This document shows positions 1 to 10,711 of a DNA stretch of 64,000 nt, piece by piece. The stretch covers positions 1 to 64,000 of the forward strand of contig JAAHGF010000031.1 of assembly GCA_010672585.1 (NCBI GenBank), given 5' to 3'. Position numbers and translations under genes: made by a program. Origin of the DNA: Okeania sp. SIO1I7 (GTDB lineage Bacteria; Cyanobacteriota; Cyanobacteriia; Cyanobacteriales; Microcoleaceae). A model generated the notes under the pieces. That model was not told the origin of the DNA. It ran no database searches and saw nothing but the letters and a program-made list of their open reading frames with translations. The first letter of the stretch is position 1. Each line of letters starts with the position of its first letter.

Positions 1-2085
<2,085 letters not shown>

Positions 2086-2130
2086 TAGATAAGAGTAGTC
2101 TAAGCTTCACATAATTTGAAGTAGGGGGTT

Positions 2131-2455
2131 CATTAATGGATAATTGATAATGGATAATTGATAATTACCTCTCCCTAAAAGGGAGAGGATTGACAAATAA
2201 GGAAAAAATTTATTCTCTTGGTCGATGGTCGGACAGCGCAGGTTTCGGAGCTATCCCACCCAACGGGTGCGCTCCGAAGATAGAACTCCGTTCCGTTGTC
2301 GCGTTTCGCGTCAGCGTTGCGTTACGCCAGTTTTGCGAAGCAAAAGCAAACGACCGCTGTCTTGGTCGATTGGATATGGCGAGGGGACCTCGCCATCCCT
2401 CGACCGCTTTTTTCCCCTTGAAAGGGGAGGCGGAATTAGCTGAATTGTTTAATTA
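2131..2455 (+). repeat. Interspersed repeat R4 copy 1
   Basis: Starts with TTAATGGATAATTGATAATGG and related direct repeats, then CTCTTGGTCGATTGG, a palindrome GGCGAGG..CCTCGCC, and a CCCCTT..AAGGGG stem. The same modules occur at 5641-5880 and, reversed, at 61236-61420. This copy carries an extra GC-rich part (about 2230-2365) with TGCGTTACGC-type short repeats. No credible gene; open frames here are repeat translations. Confidence 0.7.
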
Positions 2456-2900
2456 TTTAACCCACATTCGGAACTTCAAGAGCGTATCATTAAAAGTAGT
2501 ATATAAATTTGTATTTTGGTAAATATTTATACTATGCAAATCATCTCAATTACTTTTTTCGTTCATCAAATTCCGAGTCAAAAATTTACGCATAAATACT
2601 TGTTTGATTGATTACTCGATCACGGCAGTTATGATTTTCTTCTCAAATTCTGTCTCCTGTCTTCCCCTCCGGTGGAGGGGGAGGGGCGAGGGGTGGGTTG
2701 TCTCCTGACTCCTTCTTCGGTTGCTACATTTTGTGGTGCGGAATGTGGGATTTAATTATTTAATTATTAATTATTCGTCGGTAAAAATAGCATAGTATGC
2801 GTTATATTGTGCACCCCACCTAAGAACTTTATGACCGCGCTATTAAACGGATATTATATAACTACCTGCTCGCAATAAAAACAAAAATTAAAACTGTGTA
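2456..2900. other. Intergenic, no gene seen
   Basis: AT-rich DNA between R4 and R1. It contains a GC-rich direct and inverted module (about 2655-2705, CCCCTCC..GGAGGGG followed by GGGGTGGGTTG) that recurs around 6150, 8300, 15820, 16500, 23995, 27650, 35455 and 55715. No coding signal. Confidence 0.5.
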
Positions 2901-3065
2901 ATATCATGTCCGGATAAGAGCGTGATAGAACTCGGTTCCGCTTACGCGACCAAAAAACTTTCTCCTTCTTATCCTGTTCTTTTTCTTCCTCCTTCTTTCT
3001 TCCCTCCTGACTCCTGAGGACTCCGTCGTTATTTATTTTATAACTGTTCAACCGGACATGATATA
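2901..3065. mobile_element. MITE-like element R1 (165 bp)
   Basis: Bounded by ATATCATGTCCGG on the left and CCGGACATGATAT on the right, a perfect 13 bp terminal inverted repeat. The inside holds poly-purine/pyrimidine stretches and the CTCCTGACTCCTGAGGACTCC module. A near match with the same ends lies at 55616-55818. It has no reading frame for a transposase, so it would need one supplied elsewhere in the genome. Confidence 0.75.
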
Positions 3066-3365
3066 AATAGCAAAAAGTAGATCGTAATGATTAACTCCAA
3101 CAGCAATAATTAACTCCAAGCTATAGCCTTTTTTCCCAAAAGATAAAATTAGATACTTATTGAAAAAAATAGATTACAATTTAACAAACTTTTTTCCAGT
3201 CGATATGATTGGGTTGTATTAACATTGTAGGTTGAGTAGTGGTAGTTAAATCAAAATTATATTGTCCTATTATTAAATGAAACTGAATATTTAGGACTTA
3301 GTGACTGACAATGACACAATTAATAGTAAATATTGCTCTATAATCTATAATATTAATTTTAAACT

Positions 3366-5297
3366 ATGAAAGAAATAGCACCTTATGGCTCTTGGAAATC
3401 TCCCATCACTGCTGATTTGATTGTGGCAGGGACAATTGGACTTAACAGTATTGCCATTGATGGTGAAGATGTGTACTGGATCGAGGGACGACCCTCAGAA
3501 GGTGGACGGAATGTAATTGTCCGTCACACTCCAGATGGACAGACAACTGACATCACTCCTTCACCTTTTAATGTCCGTACCAGGGTCCATGAATACGGAG
3601 GTGGTGCGTTTTTGGTGACAGATGGCACGATTTATTTTTCTAATTTTGCTGACCAACGTCTCTACCGCCAACCTTCAGATGCAGCTCCTCAACCTTTAAC
3701 TCCAGAAGCAAACTGCCGTTATGCTGATGCTGTGATGGATAAACAGCGCGATCGCCTAATTTGTATTCAGGAAGATCATACCAAAGGTGGAGAAGCTATA
3801 AATAGGATAGTTAGCATCAATCTCAAAGATGAGACAGATATTCAGATATTAGTCGAGGGTAATGATTTTTATGCCTCGCCACGTCTGAGTCCAGATGGCG
3901 AGCGACTTTGCTGGATAAGCTGGAATCATCCTAATATGCCTTGGGATGGTACTGAGTTATCGGTAGCTCAGATTAATGCAAATGGTTTATTAGGTGAAAC
4001 TCGATTAGTTGCAGGTGGCAAAGAAGAATCAATTTTTCAACCGGAATGGTCGCCAGAAGGAATCTTATATTTTGTTAGCGATCGCTCTAAATGGTGGAAT
4101 ATTTATCGGGTTTCAGGAACTGAAATGGTAAATGTAGAACCATTATATCCTTTAAATGCAGAGTTTGGAATGCCACAATGGGTATTTGGAATGTCTACTT
4201 ATGGCTTTACAGCAGCAAACAAAATTCTTTGCACTTTTACTCAAAATGGAATTTGGCATTTAGCAACTCTTAATACTACGAAAAAACATCTACAGGAAAT
4301 AGAAATATCCTATACTTCTATGGGTTCTTTGAAAGCCATAGGAGAGCGAGTCTATTTTCTGGGAAGTTCTCCGACAAAACCCACTGAAATTGTAAATATC
4401 AATCTATCTACAGGTGCTATTGATATCTTAAAACGTTCTACAGATTTAGAGATTAATTCAGGTTATTTGTCTATTCCTCAATCAATAGAATTTCCTACTG
4501 AAAATGGGAATACTGCTTATGGTTTATTTTATCCACCAACTAATCAAGATTACACAGAAATAACATCAGAAAAACCACCTCTTTTAGTCAAAAGTCATGG
4601 CGGTCCGACAGCCGCAACTTCTAGTAGTTTAAGCTTAAAAATTCAATATTGGACAAGTCGTGGTTTTGCCGTATTTGATGTTAATTATGGAGGCAGCACT
4701 GGCTATGGACGAGAGTATCAGCAAAGACTAAAAGATAACTGGGGAATTGTTGATGTTGATGATTGTGTTAATGGCGCTCAATATTTAGCTAAACAGGGTT
4801 TAGTTGATGGTAATCGTATGGCTATTTCTGGTGGTAGTGCAGGAGGTTATACTACTTTATGCGCCTTAACTTTTAAGGATGTTTTTAAGGCTGGTGCTAG
4901 TTATTATGGAGTTAGCGATCTAGAGGCTTTAGCAACAGATACTCATAAATTTGAATCTCGTTATTTAGATGGATTGATTGGGCCTTATCCTAAAACCAAA
5001 GATTTATACAAACAGCGATCGCCTATTCATTTTACTGAGCTTTTATCTTGTCCTGTAATTTTTTTCCAAGGTTTAGAAGATAAAGTTGTGCCACCAAATC
5101 AAGCAGAAATGATGTTAGAAGCTTTAAAGCAAAAAGGATTGCCAGTGGCTTATATTGCCTTTCCAGAAGAACAACATGGGTTTCGTCGTTCAGAGAATAT
5201 TAAACGAGCTTTAGATGGGGAATTTTATTTTTACTCCCGTGTATTTGGATTTACACCTGCTGAAAATTTAGAGGAGGTAGAAATTATTAATCTTTAG
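3366..5297 (+). CDS. S9 family serine peptidase (acylaminoacyl / dipeptidyl peptidase-like)
   Basis: Prolyl-oligopeptidase-family peptidase of 643 residues, probably cytosolic, cleaving short peptides. The N-terminal ~370 residues carry propeller-type repeats ([27 protein letters not shown]). The C-terminal alpha/beta hydrolase has the nucleophile Ser491 in GGSAGGY, Asp572 in [11 protein letters not shown] and His604 in EEQHGF, so the triad looks complete; the HGGPT oxyanion-type motif is at 411-415. No signal peptide. ATG start, with no strong ribosome site. It stands alone, with repeat-rich gaps on both sides. Family assignment is firm; the substrate is unknown. Confidence 0.93.
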   Translation: MKEIAPYGSWKSPITADLIVAGTIGLNSIAIDGEDVYWIEGRPSEGGRNVIVRHTPDGQTTDITPSPFNVRTRVHEYGGGAFLVTDGTIYFSNFADQRLYRQPSDAAPQPLTPEANCRYADAVMDKQRDRLICIQEDHTKGGEAINRIVSINLKDETDIQILVEGNDFYASPRLSPDGERLCWISWNHPNMPWDGTELSVAQINANGLLGETRLVAGGKEESIFQPEWSPEGILYFVSDRSKWWNIYRVSGTEMVNVEPLYPLNAEFGMPQWVFGMSTYGFTAANKILCTFTQNGIWHLATLNTTKKHLQEIEISYTSMGSLKAIGERVYFLGSSPTKPTEIVNINLSTGAIDILKRSTDLEINSGYLSIPQSIEFPTENGNTAYGLFYPPTNQDYTEITSEKPPLLVKSHGGPTAATSSSLSLKIQYWTSRGFAVFDVNYGGSTGYGREYQQRLKDNWGIVDVDDCVNGAQYLAKQGLVDGNRMAISGGSAGGYTTLCALTFKDVFKAGASYYGVSDLEALATDTHKFESRYLDGLIGPYPKTKDLYKQRSPIHFTELLSCPVIFFQGLEDKVVPPNQAEMMLEALKQKGLPVAYIAFPEEQHGFRRSENIKRALDGEFYFYSRVFGFTPAENLEEVEIINL

Positions 5298-5640
5298 GGA
5301 GAAGAAGGTGGTAGGTGGTAGGTTTTAGGTTGTAGGTAACGACATTTTACCTAATGCAAAATCTTATAGAAGGTGCTAGATTTTAGGTTGTAGGCAACAA
5401 AATTTTACCAAATAATTAATGCTTAAGACCTCTCCTGATCAAGGGTAAAGAAGAAAAAAAATCCTTTTAGTAAATCTCTCCTTGAAAATAAGAAGTCATT
5501 GTTAATTGTTCAACTAATACCAAATCTTATAGAAGGTGCTAGATTTTAGGTTATAGGTTGTAGGTAACAAGATTTTCCCTAATACCAAATCTTGATGAAT
5601 CTGTATCTAAGTCTGTATATCAATAGAGTTTACCAAAGCA
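5298..5640. repeat. Repeated GGTGCTAGATTTTAGGTTGTAGG motifs
   Basis: Three related stretches (about 5307-5340, 5371-5396, 5535-5570) repeat GGTGCTAGATTTTAGGTTG followed by TAGG(T)AAC, with CAAATCTTATAGAAGG before two of them. No gene is visible. Confidence 0.6.
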
Positions 5641-5880
5641 AGTTCATTAATTGATAATTGATAATGGATAATTGATAATTACCTCTGGTTAAAACCGCTA
5701 CGGAATTGAATATCAGGAAATATTATTTTTTCTCTTGGTCGATTGGATATGGCGAGGTCTCCTCGCCATCCCACCCTACGGGAAGCTGCGCTAACGACCG
5801 CTTTTTTCCCCTTAAAAGGGGAGGCTTTAAACCAGAATTATTTAATTATTAATAATTAATAATTAATAATTCGGTAATGC
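5641..5880 (+). repeat. Interspersed repeat R4 copy 2
   Basis: Same modules as at 2131-2455: GATAATTGATAATGG repeats, CTCTTGGTCGATTGG, GGCGAGG..CCTCGCC palindrome, then CCCCTTAAAAGGGG, ending in TAATTATTAATAATTAAT-type repeats. Non-coding. Confidence 0.7.
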
Positions 5881-6600
5881 TTAAGTTTATTATGTGCAAT
5901 TTCTGGATTAAAGTTATGGAAGAGTATAATATCAAATCCGTTTAATTAGGTATAAAAATATTCTCCATCTTCACCATTGCCAAATCTTTATAACTGTTTT
6001 TACTCCTAACTCAGTCCTCCTACTTTCTTTTGAAAGTATACCGATACTACCAGATTTGATATAACAATTACCTAATCACTTCTGACCTCTAATATCATGT
6101 TCGGTTGAATACTTATAAATAACTGTTGTGAGTCCTCAGGAGTCAACCCACCCCTCGCCCCTCCCCCGACCGTGGAGGGGAATTCAGGAGTCAGGAGGGA
6201 AGAAAGGAGGAATACATAGAAAATATTGGAGATTAGTCGATTGGATATGGCGAGGTTCCCTCGCCATCCCTCGACTGCTTTGTCAAAGAGACATCTCCTG
6301 TAAAGTCTTTTTATTGCCCTTACTATTCGTAACATTCTTTTTTAAAATTGGTATAACCAAGGGGTTATCTAAGTCTTTCACATCTTGATTAAAATGGTAT
6401 TAGGTCGTAGGTTCTATCATGGCTGCTTGAATAGTGATAAATCAGTGAGTAGGGAGAAAGAAAGTCAATAAATATGGGGCAGGAAAAAGTATTTTTTTAT
6501 CATTAATTAAGCAGATATAATATGACTTATTTAAAACTTACCACTTAACACCTATAACTTTACTTAAAGTATTCTTTAATTTAGAATTTAGGGTGAGTTT
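5881..6600. other. Intergenic with R1, R4 and R8 fragments
   Basis: An R1 left end (ATATCATGTTCGGTTGAATAC) starts at 6092. It is followed by the GC-rich module (6147-6200), an R4 palindrome fragment (6231-6285) and an R8 end (to 6354, TTTTAAAATTGGTAT). The rest, up to the glycosyltransferase start, shows nothing recognisable. Confidence 0.55.
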
Positions 6601-7797
6601 ATGCAGCAAATATTATTGATAACGATAATTATAAATCTAATAATATGGATCTATTTATTGATTTTTAGAGGCAAATTTTGGTTGGCAGATCAACGATTAT
6701 TGCCCATATCAGAAACAGAAATTAGAAAAAATCAATATTGGCCGTCAATTTCTGTGATAATTCCTGCTCGAAATGAAGCAAAATTATTGAGATTGACACT
6801 AAAATCCTTATTAAATCAAGACTATCCAGGGAATTTCAAGATTATATTGGTGGACGACAATAGCAAAGATAACACAGCTAATGTTGCTAAATTCATAGCT
6901 CAAAAAAATGATAATTTTACTAAAATAGAAGTAATTTCAGCAGGAAATTTACCTAGTGGTTGGAGTGGAAAATTATGGGCAATTAATCAAGGAATTAGAT
7001 ATGCAAAACAACAAACTCCAGCCCCAGATTATTTTCTTTTGACTGATGCAGATATTGAACATAGCTCCACAAATATTCGTCAACTTATTATTAAAGCGGA
7101 ACAGGAAAATTTAGCTTTAGCTTCTTTAATGGTGAAGCTGCAATGCCAAACTTTAGCAGAGGAATTAATGATTCCAGCATTTGTATTTTTTTTCCAAAAA
7201 TTATATCCATTTAGATGGGTAAATAATCCGCAAAATTCTACTGCTGCTGCTGCTGGAGGTTGTATATTAATTCGTCACCAAGTTTTAGATGAAATTGGCG
7301 GAATAGAAGTAATTAAAAATGCTTTAATAGATGATTGTTCTTTAGCTAAAACAGTTAAACAAAAATCAACCAATAAAAAGATTTGGTTAGGGCTAACTTC
7401 AGACACGAAAAGTAGACGTTCCTATCCAGATTTATTTAGTATTTGGAGTATGGTTGCTCGTACTGCTTTTACTCAATTAAATTATTCACCGCTGCTGTTA
7501 GTAGCAACAGTAATAGGGATGAAGTTAATTTATTTAGTTCCCTCATTAGGAATAATTTTAGGAGTAATTTTTAGTTGGTGGGAAATAGTAGCGGTCGCTT
7601 TCTTGGCAAGAATATTAATGTTTTTAGCTTACTTACCTATTATCAGATTTTATCAAATTTCACCAATCTATGCGATGAGTTTACCAACTGTTGCTTTGCT
7701 CTATACATTAATTACTATAGATTCAGCTTGGAGACACTGGCAAGGGCGAGGTGGTCATTGGAAAGGGCGAACTTATTCACCTGAAAAATCTCAATAA
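6601..7797 (+). CDS. hpnB: HpnB-like hopanoid-associated glycosyltransferase (GT2)
   Basis: Membrane-bound family 2 glycosyltransferase of 398 residues. An N-terminal membrane segment (about 2-22) is followed by the GT2 domain with IPARNEA, LVDDNSKDNTA and the metal-binding LTDADI. The stretches GWSGKLWA, PAFVFFFQKLYPF, AAAAGGCILI and LIDDCSLA are hallmarks of the hopene-associated HpnB group. Two or three further membrane helices lie at about 297-385. HpnB proteins are linked to sugar-modified hopanoids in the cell envelope, but no other hopanoid gene is nearby. The TTTAGGGTGAG stretch before the ATG is a weak ribosome site. Group assignment is confident; the reaction is inferred. Confidence 0.85.
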   Translation: MQQILLITIIINLIIWIYLLIFRGKFWLADQRLLPISETEIRKNQYWPSISVIIPARNEAKLLRLTLKSLLNQDYPGNFKIILVDDNSKDNTANVAKFIAQKNDNFTKIEVISAGNLPSGWSGKLWAINQGIRYAKQQTPAPDYFLLTDADIEHSSTNIRQLIIKAEQENLALASLMVKLQCQTLAEELMIPAFVFFFQKLYPFRWVNNPQNSTAAAAGGCILIRHQVLDEIGGIEVIKNALIDDCSLAKTVKQKSTNKKIWLGLTSDTKSRRSYPDLFSIWSMVARTAFTQLNYSPLLLVATVIGMKLIYLVPSLGIILGVIFSWWEIVAVAFLARILMFLAYLPIIRFYQISPIYAMSLPTVALLYTLITIDSAWRHWQGRGGHWKGRTYSPEKSQ

Positions 7798-7821
7798 TAA
7801 ATTTAATTATTGATATAAATT

Positions 7822-7993
7822 ATATCATGTCCGGTAGCATCGGTATTGTATAGCTAAGGTAAGGAAGAGGGAAGAAGGAAGAGGGAAGAAGGAAGAGGGA
7901 AGAAGTAGGAATGCTTAAGAGCAAGAAAAAAACTTAAATTTCCAGATATTCACTCTTGGGTTTACACAAACGCGCCCCAACGGAGATGATATC
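7822..7993. mobile_element. MITE-like element R1b with internal GGAAGA array
   Basis: Left end ATATCATGTCCGGTAGCATC, right end CCAACGGAGATGATAT. Inside is a short tandem tract of GGAAGAGGGAAGA (about 7862-7905), then CTTAAATTTCC and CTTGGGTTTACACAAA. A related copy in the opposite direction lies at about 23775-23930 and shares the outer parts and the purine tract. Confidence 0.65.
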
Positions 7994-8062
7994 ATACCAT
8001 TTTGAAAAAAGAATGTTACGAATAATTTGCGTGATTAAAAGACTTTATAGGGGATATCCTTT
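7994..8062. repeat. R8 fragment
   Basis: Starts ATACCATTTTGAAAAAAG and continues with AATGTTACGAATAATT and AAAAGACTTTATAGG. This is the reverse complement of the stretch ending at 6354 and is related to the two full R8 copies near 47 kb. Confidence 0.55.
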
Positions 8063-8155
8063 TGACGAAAAATATAAGTTCCGACCTAAAAAAACGATAT
8101 CGAAGCCATTCCCATACGACTCCTGACTTCTGAGTTCCCCTCCACCAGAGGGGTT

Positions 8156-8390
8156 ATATCATATTCGGACGGGTCAGTTATAAATAAAATTTAAGGACTC
8201 CGGGTACCAACAGTACCAAAGAAATACTGAAATTATCAATACTATTCCTCCAATATTTCCTTTTTTCCTCCAAATATTTCCTCCTGATTCGGTCCTTCCC
8301 CTCCCAGGAGGGGAGGGGGAGGGGCGAGGGGTGGGTTGACTCCTGAGGACTCACAACAGTTATTTATAAGTATTCAACCGAACATGATAT
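8156..8390. mobile_element. MITE-like element R1 (235 bp)
   Basis: Left end ATATCATATTCGG (diverged), right end CCGAACATGATAT preceded by TTATTTATAAGTATTCAA. It includes the GC-rich CCCCTCC..GGAGGGG module and GACTCCTGAGGACTC. Non-coding. Confidence 0.6.
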
Positions 8391-8689
8391 TAGGGGTGGG
8401 TTGACTCCTAAGAAATAGCCTACCTATTTGTAGCAAATATTTATCAAACTGGTATTATAGTAAATTTCAGGTATTTTAACCACACAATAAAAATATATAG
8501 CAGTACATTACTTTGGCGTTTGACAATAAATTTGAATGGAAAGGGAGTAGGGGAGTGGGAGAGTAGGGGAGTAGTCAACATAAGAATAATTAACAATAAC
8601 TGGGGTGCTAGTTATCAAAAAAATTATTCAGTCTGTGTTAATTGCTTAATAATTGAAGTGTCACTTAAGTTAAGCATTCTTTTTTCACC

Positions 8690-8846
8690 CTTGGTATTAG
8701 TACTGGTAAATCCCGAAAAACTTTACTTGGACATACTAATGTCGTTAACAGTATTGCATTTTCTCAAAATGGCAAATTTTTACTTTTTAGCATCTAGTAA
8801 TCGCTATGGTGTCGTTCATTTGTGGCAAATTAATCAGTTATACTAA
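8690..8846 (+). pseudogene. WD40-repeat protein remnant
   Basis: Two short frames together read like one WD40 blade. The first gives TGKSRKTLLGHTNVV then NSIAFSQNGKFL; after a shift near 8783 the next frame gives LASSNRYGVVHLWQINQLY and stops at 8844-8846. GH, FS.NGK and LW are the standard blade landmarks. In the first frame TAG follows directly. It looks like the tail of a WD40 gene that has been deleted and frameshifted. Large WD40 proteins are common in filamentous cyanobacteria. Confidence 0.55.
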
Positions 8847-8890
8847 AATAGGTAACAATTATAAATCTATTTGATCGACAGGACTTGGTA

Positions 8891-10705
8891 TTACCACTGG
8901 GGATTTGCCTTCAGTAATTCAGTAATTTTTTCTGCTTCTAGAGGTTTAGAAAATAAAAATCCTTGACCAAAATCACATTCTAACTGTTTTAATTGTTTGA
9001 ATTGTATAGGTGTTTCTATACCTTCAGCAACTACATTCATTTTCATAGTTTTAGCAATACTAATAATTGCTGGCACAAGTCCTAAATCAGTTGATTTCTC
9101 ATCAATTGACCAGATAAAAGATCGATCTATTTTTAGGGTATCTACAGGAAATAAATGTAAGTAACTCAGTGAAGAATAACCAGTACCAAAATCATCTATA
9201 CATAGTTTGATATATCTTTCTCTAAGTTGTTTGAGTAATATATCAGCAGTTTTTGTATTTTCCATTATAGCACTTTCTGTAATTTCTAATTTAATATTTT
9301 GAGGATTTACTTGTGTTTCTGCCAGGATTTTATCGACTTGTTCAATCAAATTTGGTTGGGCAAATTGTCTGACTGATAAATTAATACTCATTGTCAGAGG
9401 ATAATCGGTAATTTTTTGCTGCTGCCATTTATAGAGTTGATGACACGCCTCCCGCATTACTAAATTGCCAAGGGGGTTAATTAAACCTGTTTCTTCTGCT
9501 ATCGGAATAAATAATCCTGGTGAAACTATACCACGTTGAGGATGATACCAACGTACCAGTGCTTCAAAACCTGTTATTTTACCTGTATTAAATTCAATAA
9601 TTGGTTGATAATAAACGACAAATTCTTCTTGATTAATTGCTCGGCGTAGGTCTGTTTCTAACTGCAAAAGTTGGAGAGCAGAATTATGCATTTCTGGAGT
9701 GAAGATATGATACCTTGCTTTCCCTGATGCTTTAGCTTGATACATTGCTGTGTCTGCATCTCTTAATAAATATTCTGGTTTTTCATAGTTATTATTGCCT
9801 AAAGTAATGCCAATACTAGCATTAATAAAAACTTCATGTCTGAGCAGCTTAAATGGATAAGATAGAAGTTCAAATATTTGATTTGCTAAGTTCACAGCAG
9901 GATCTATATCTTGAATATTGATTTGTAGAATACCAAATTCATCTCCTCCTAGTCTTGCTAAGGTATCTTCTGGTTTAAGTACTTTTTGTAAGCGACCAGA
10001 AATTGCTATGAGTAATTCATCTCCTACTAGATGGCCAAGAGAATCATTAACTACTTTGAAGCGATCGCAGTCTAGAAAAATCACGGCAAACCGATATTCT
10101 GAATTGACTTGAGTATAATCAAGAGCTTGTTTTAGACGGTCCATGAATAAAACCCGATTTGCTAATCCTGTCAAACTATCATGAAGCGCCATTTCAAGTA
10201 ATTTGGCATTAGCTTCCTCTAGCTGCTTTGTACGCTCTTGCACTCTCATTTCTAGTTGAGTATTGAGTAGGAGAACTTCTTTTTCTGCAGCTTGTAGTGA
10301 TAATTGATTTTGAATTCGGATTAAAACTTCTTCTAGGTGAAATGGTTTAGTAATATAATCTACCCCTCCTACTTTAAATGCTTTAACTTTATCAATTACA
10401 TCATCAAGCGCGCTGAGGAAAATTATCGGAATTTCACAGGTCTGAGGATTATTTTTTAACTGTTGACAAACTTCATACCCATCTACCTGTGGCATCATAA
10501 TATCTAGCAAAATGAGATTGGGGGGTGCAGTGTTTACCGCCCTCAGTGCCATTTGTCCACTAATTGCCTTGCGAACATTATACCCTTGCTTTGTTAGCAT
10601 TCGGGATAAAAGGCGCAAGTTTTCTGGCGTATCATCAACAATTAGGATATCTGCTGGAGTTTTGTTCATATTTAGTATTTTATTTTGTTGTTTTGAATTT
10701 TCCAT
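8891..10705 (-). CDS. Response regulator with GGDEF and EAL domains (c-di-GMP turnover)
   Basis: 604-residue cytosolic response regulator. The REC domain (about 18-135) has phosphoacceptor Asp68 in LILLDIMMP; a coiled coil (about 136-172) links it to a GGDEF domain with GGDEF at 253-257 and an EAL domain with EAL at 381-383, DDFGTGYSS at 504-512 and VAEGIET at 559-565. Both catalytic signatures look complete, so it could make or break cyclic di-GMP. The inhibitory RxxD site before GGDEF reads KPED, so product inhibition may be weak. It starts 6 bp after the stop of the upstream hybrid kinase, so the two are almost surely one operon and a signalling pair. A second ATG at residue 13 is possible. 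Net direction of activity is not known. Confidence 0.93.
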   Translation of the reverse strand: MENSKQQNKILNMNKTPADILIVDDTPENLRLLSRMLTKQGYNVRKAISGQMALRAVNTAPPNLILLDIMMPQVDGYEVCQQLKNNPQTCEIPIIFLSALDDVIDKVKAFKVGGVDYITKPFHLEEVLIRIQNQLSLQAAEKEVLLLNTQLEMRVQERTKQLEEANAKLLEMALHDSLTGLANRVLFMDRLKQALDYTQVNSEYRFAVIFLDCDRFKVVNDSLGHLVGDELLIAISGRLQKVLKPEDTLARLGGDEFGILQINIQDIDPAVNLANQIFELLSYPFKLLRHEVFINASIGITLGNNNYEKPEYLLRDADTAMYQAKASGKARYHIFTPEMHNSALQLLQLETDLRRAINQEEFVVYYQPIIEFNTGKITGFEALVRWYHPQRGIVSPGLFIPIAEETGLINPLGNLVMREACHQLYKWQQQKITDYPLTMSINLSVRQFAQPNLIEQVDKILAETQVNPQNIKLEITESAIMENTKTADILLKQLRERYIKLCIDDFGTGYSSLSYLHLFPVDTLKIDRSFIWSIDEKSTDLGLVPAIISIAKTMKMNVVAEGIETPIQFKQLKQLECDFGQGFLFSKPLEAEKITELLKANPQW

Positions 10706-10711
10706 TGTTAA

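Noticed and set aside
2190-2522. 110-codon frame after the RTX gene
   Set aside because: It covers the R4 repeat, and its residues come from repeat modules found elsewhere in non-coding DNA.
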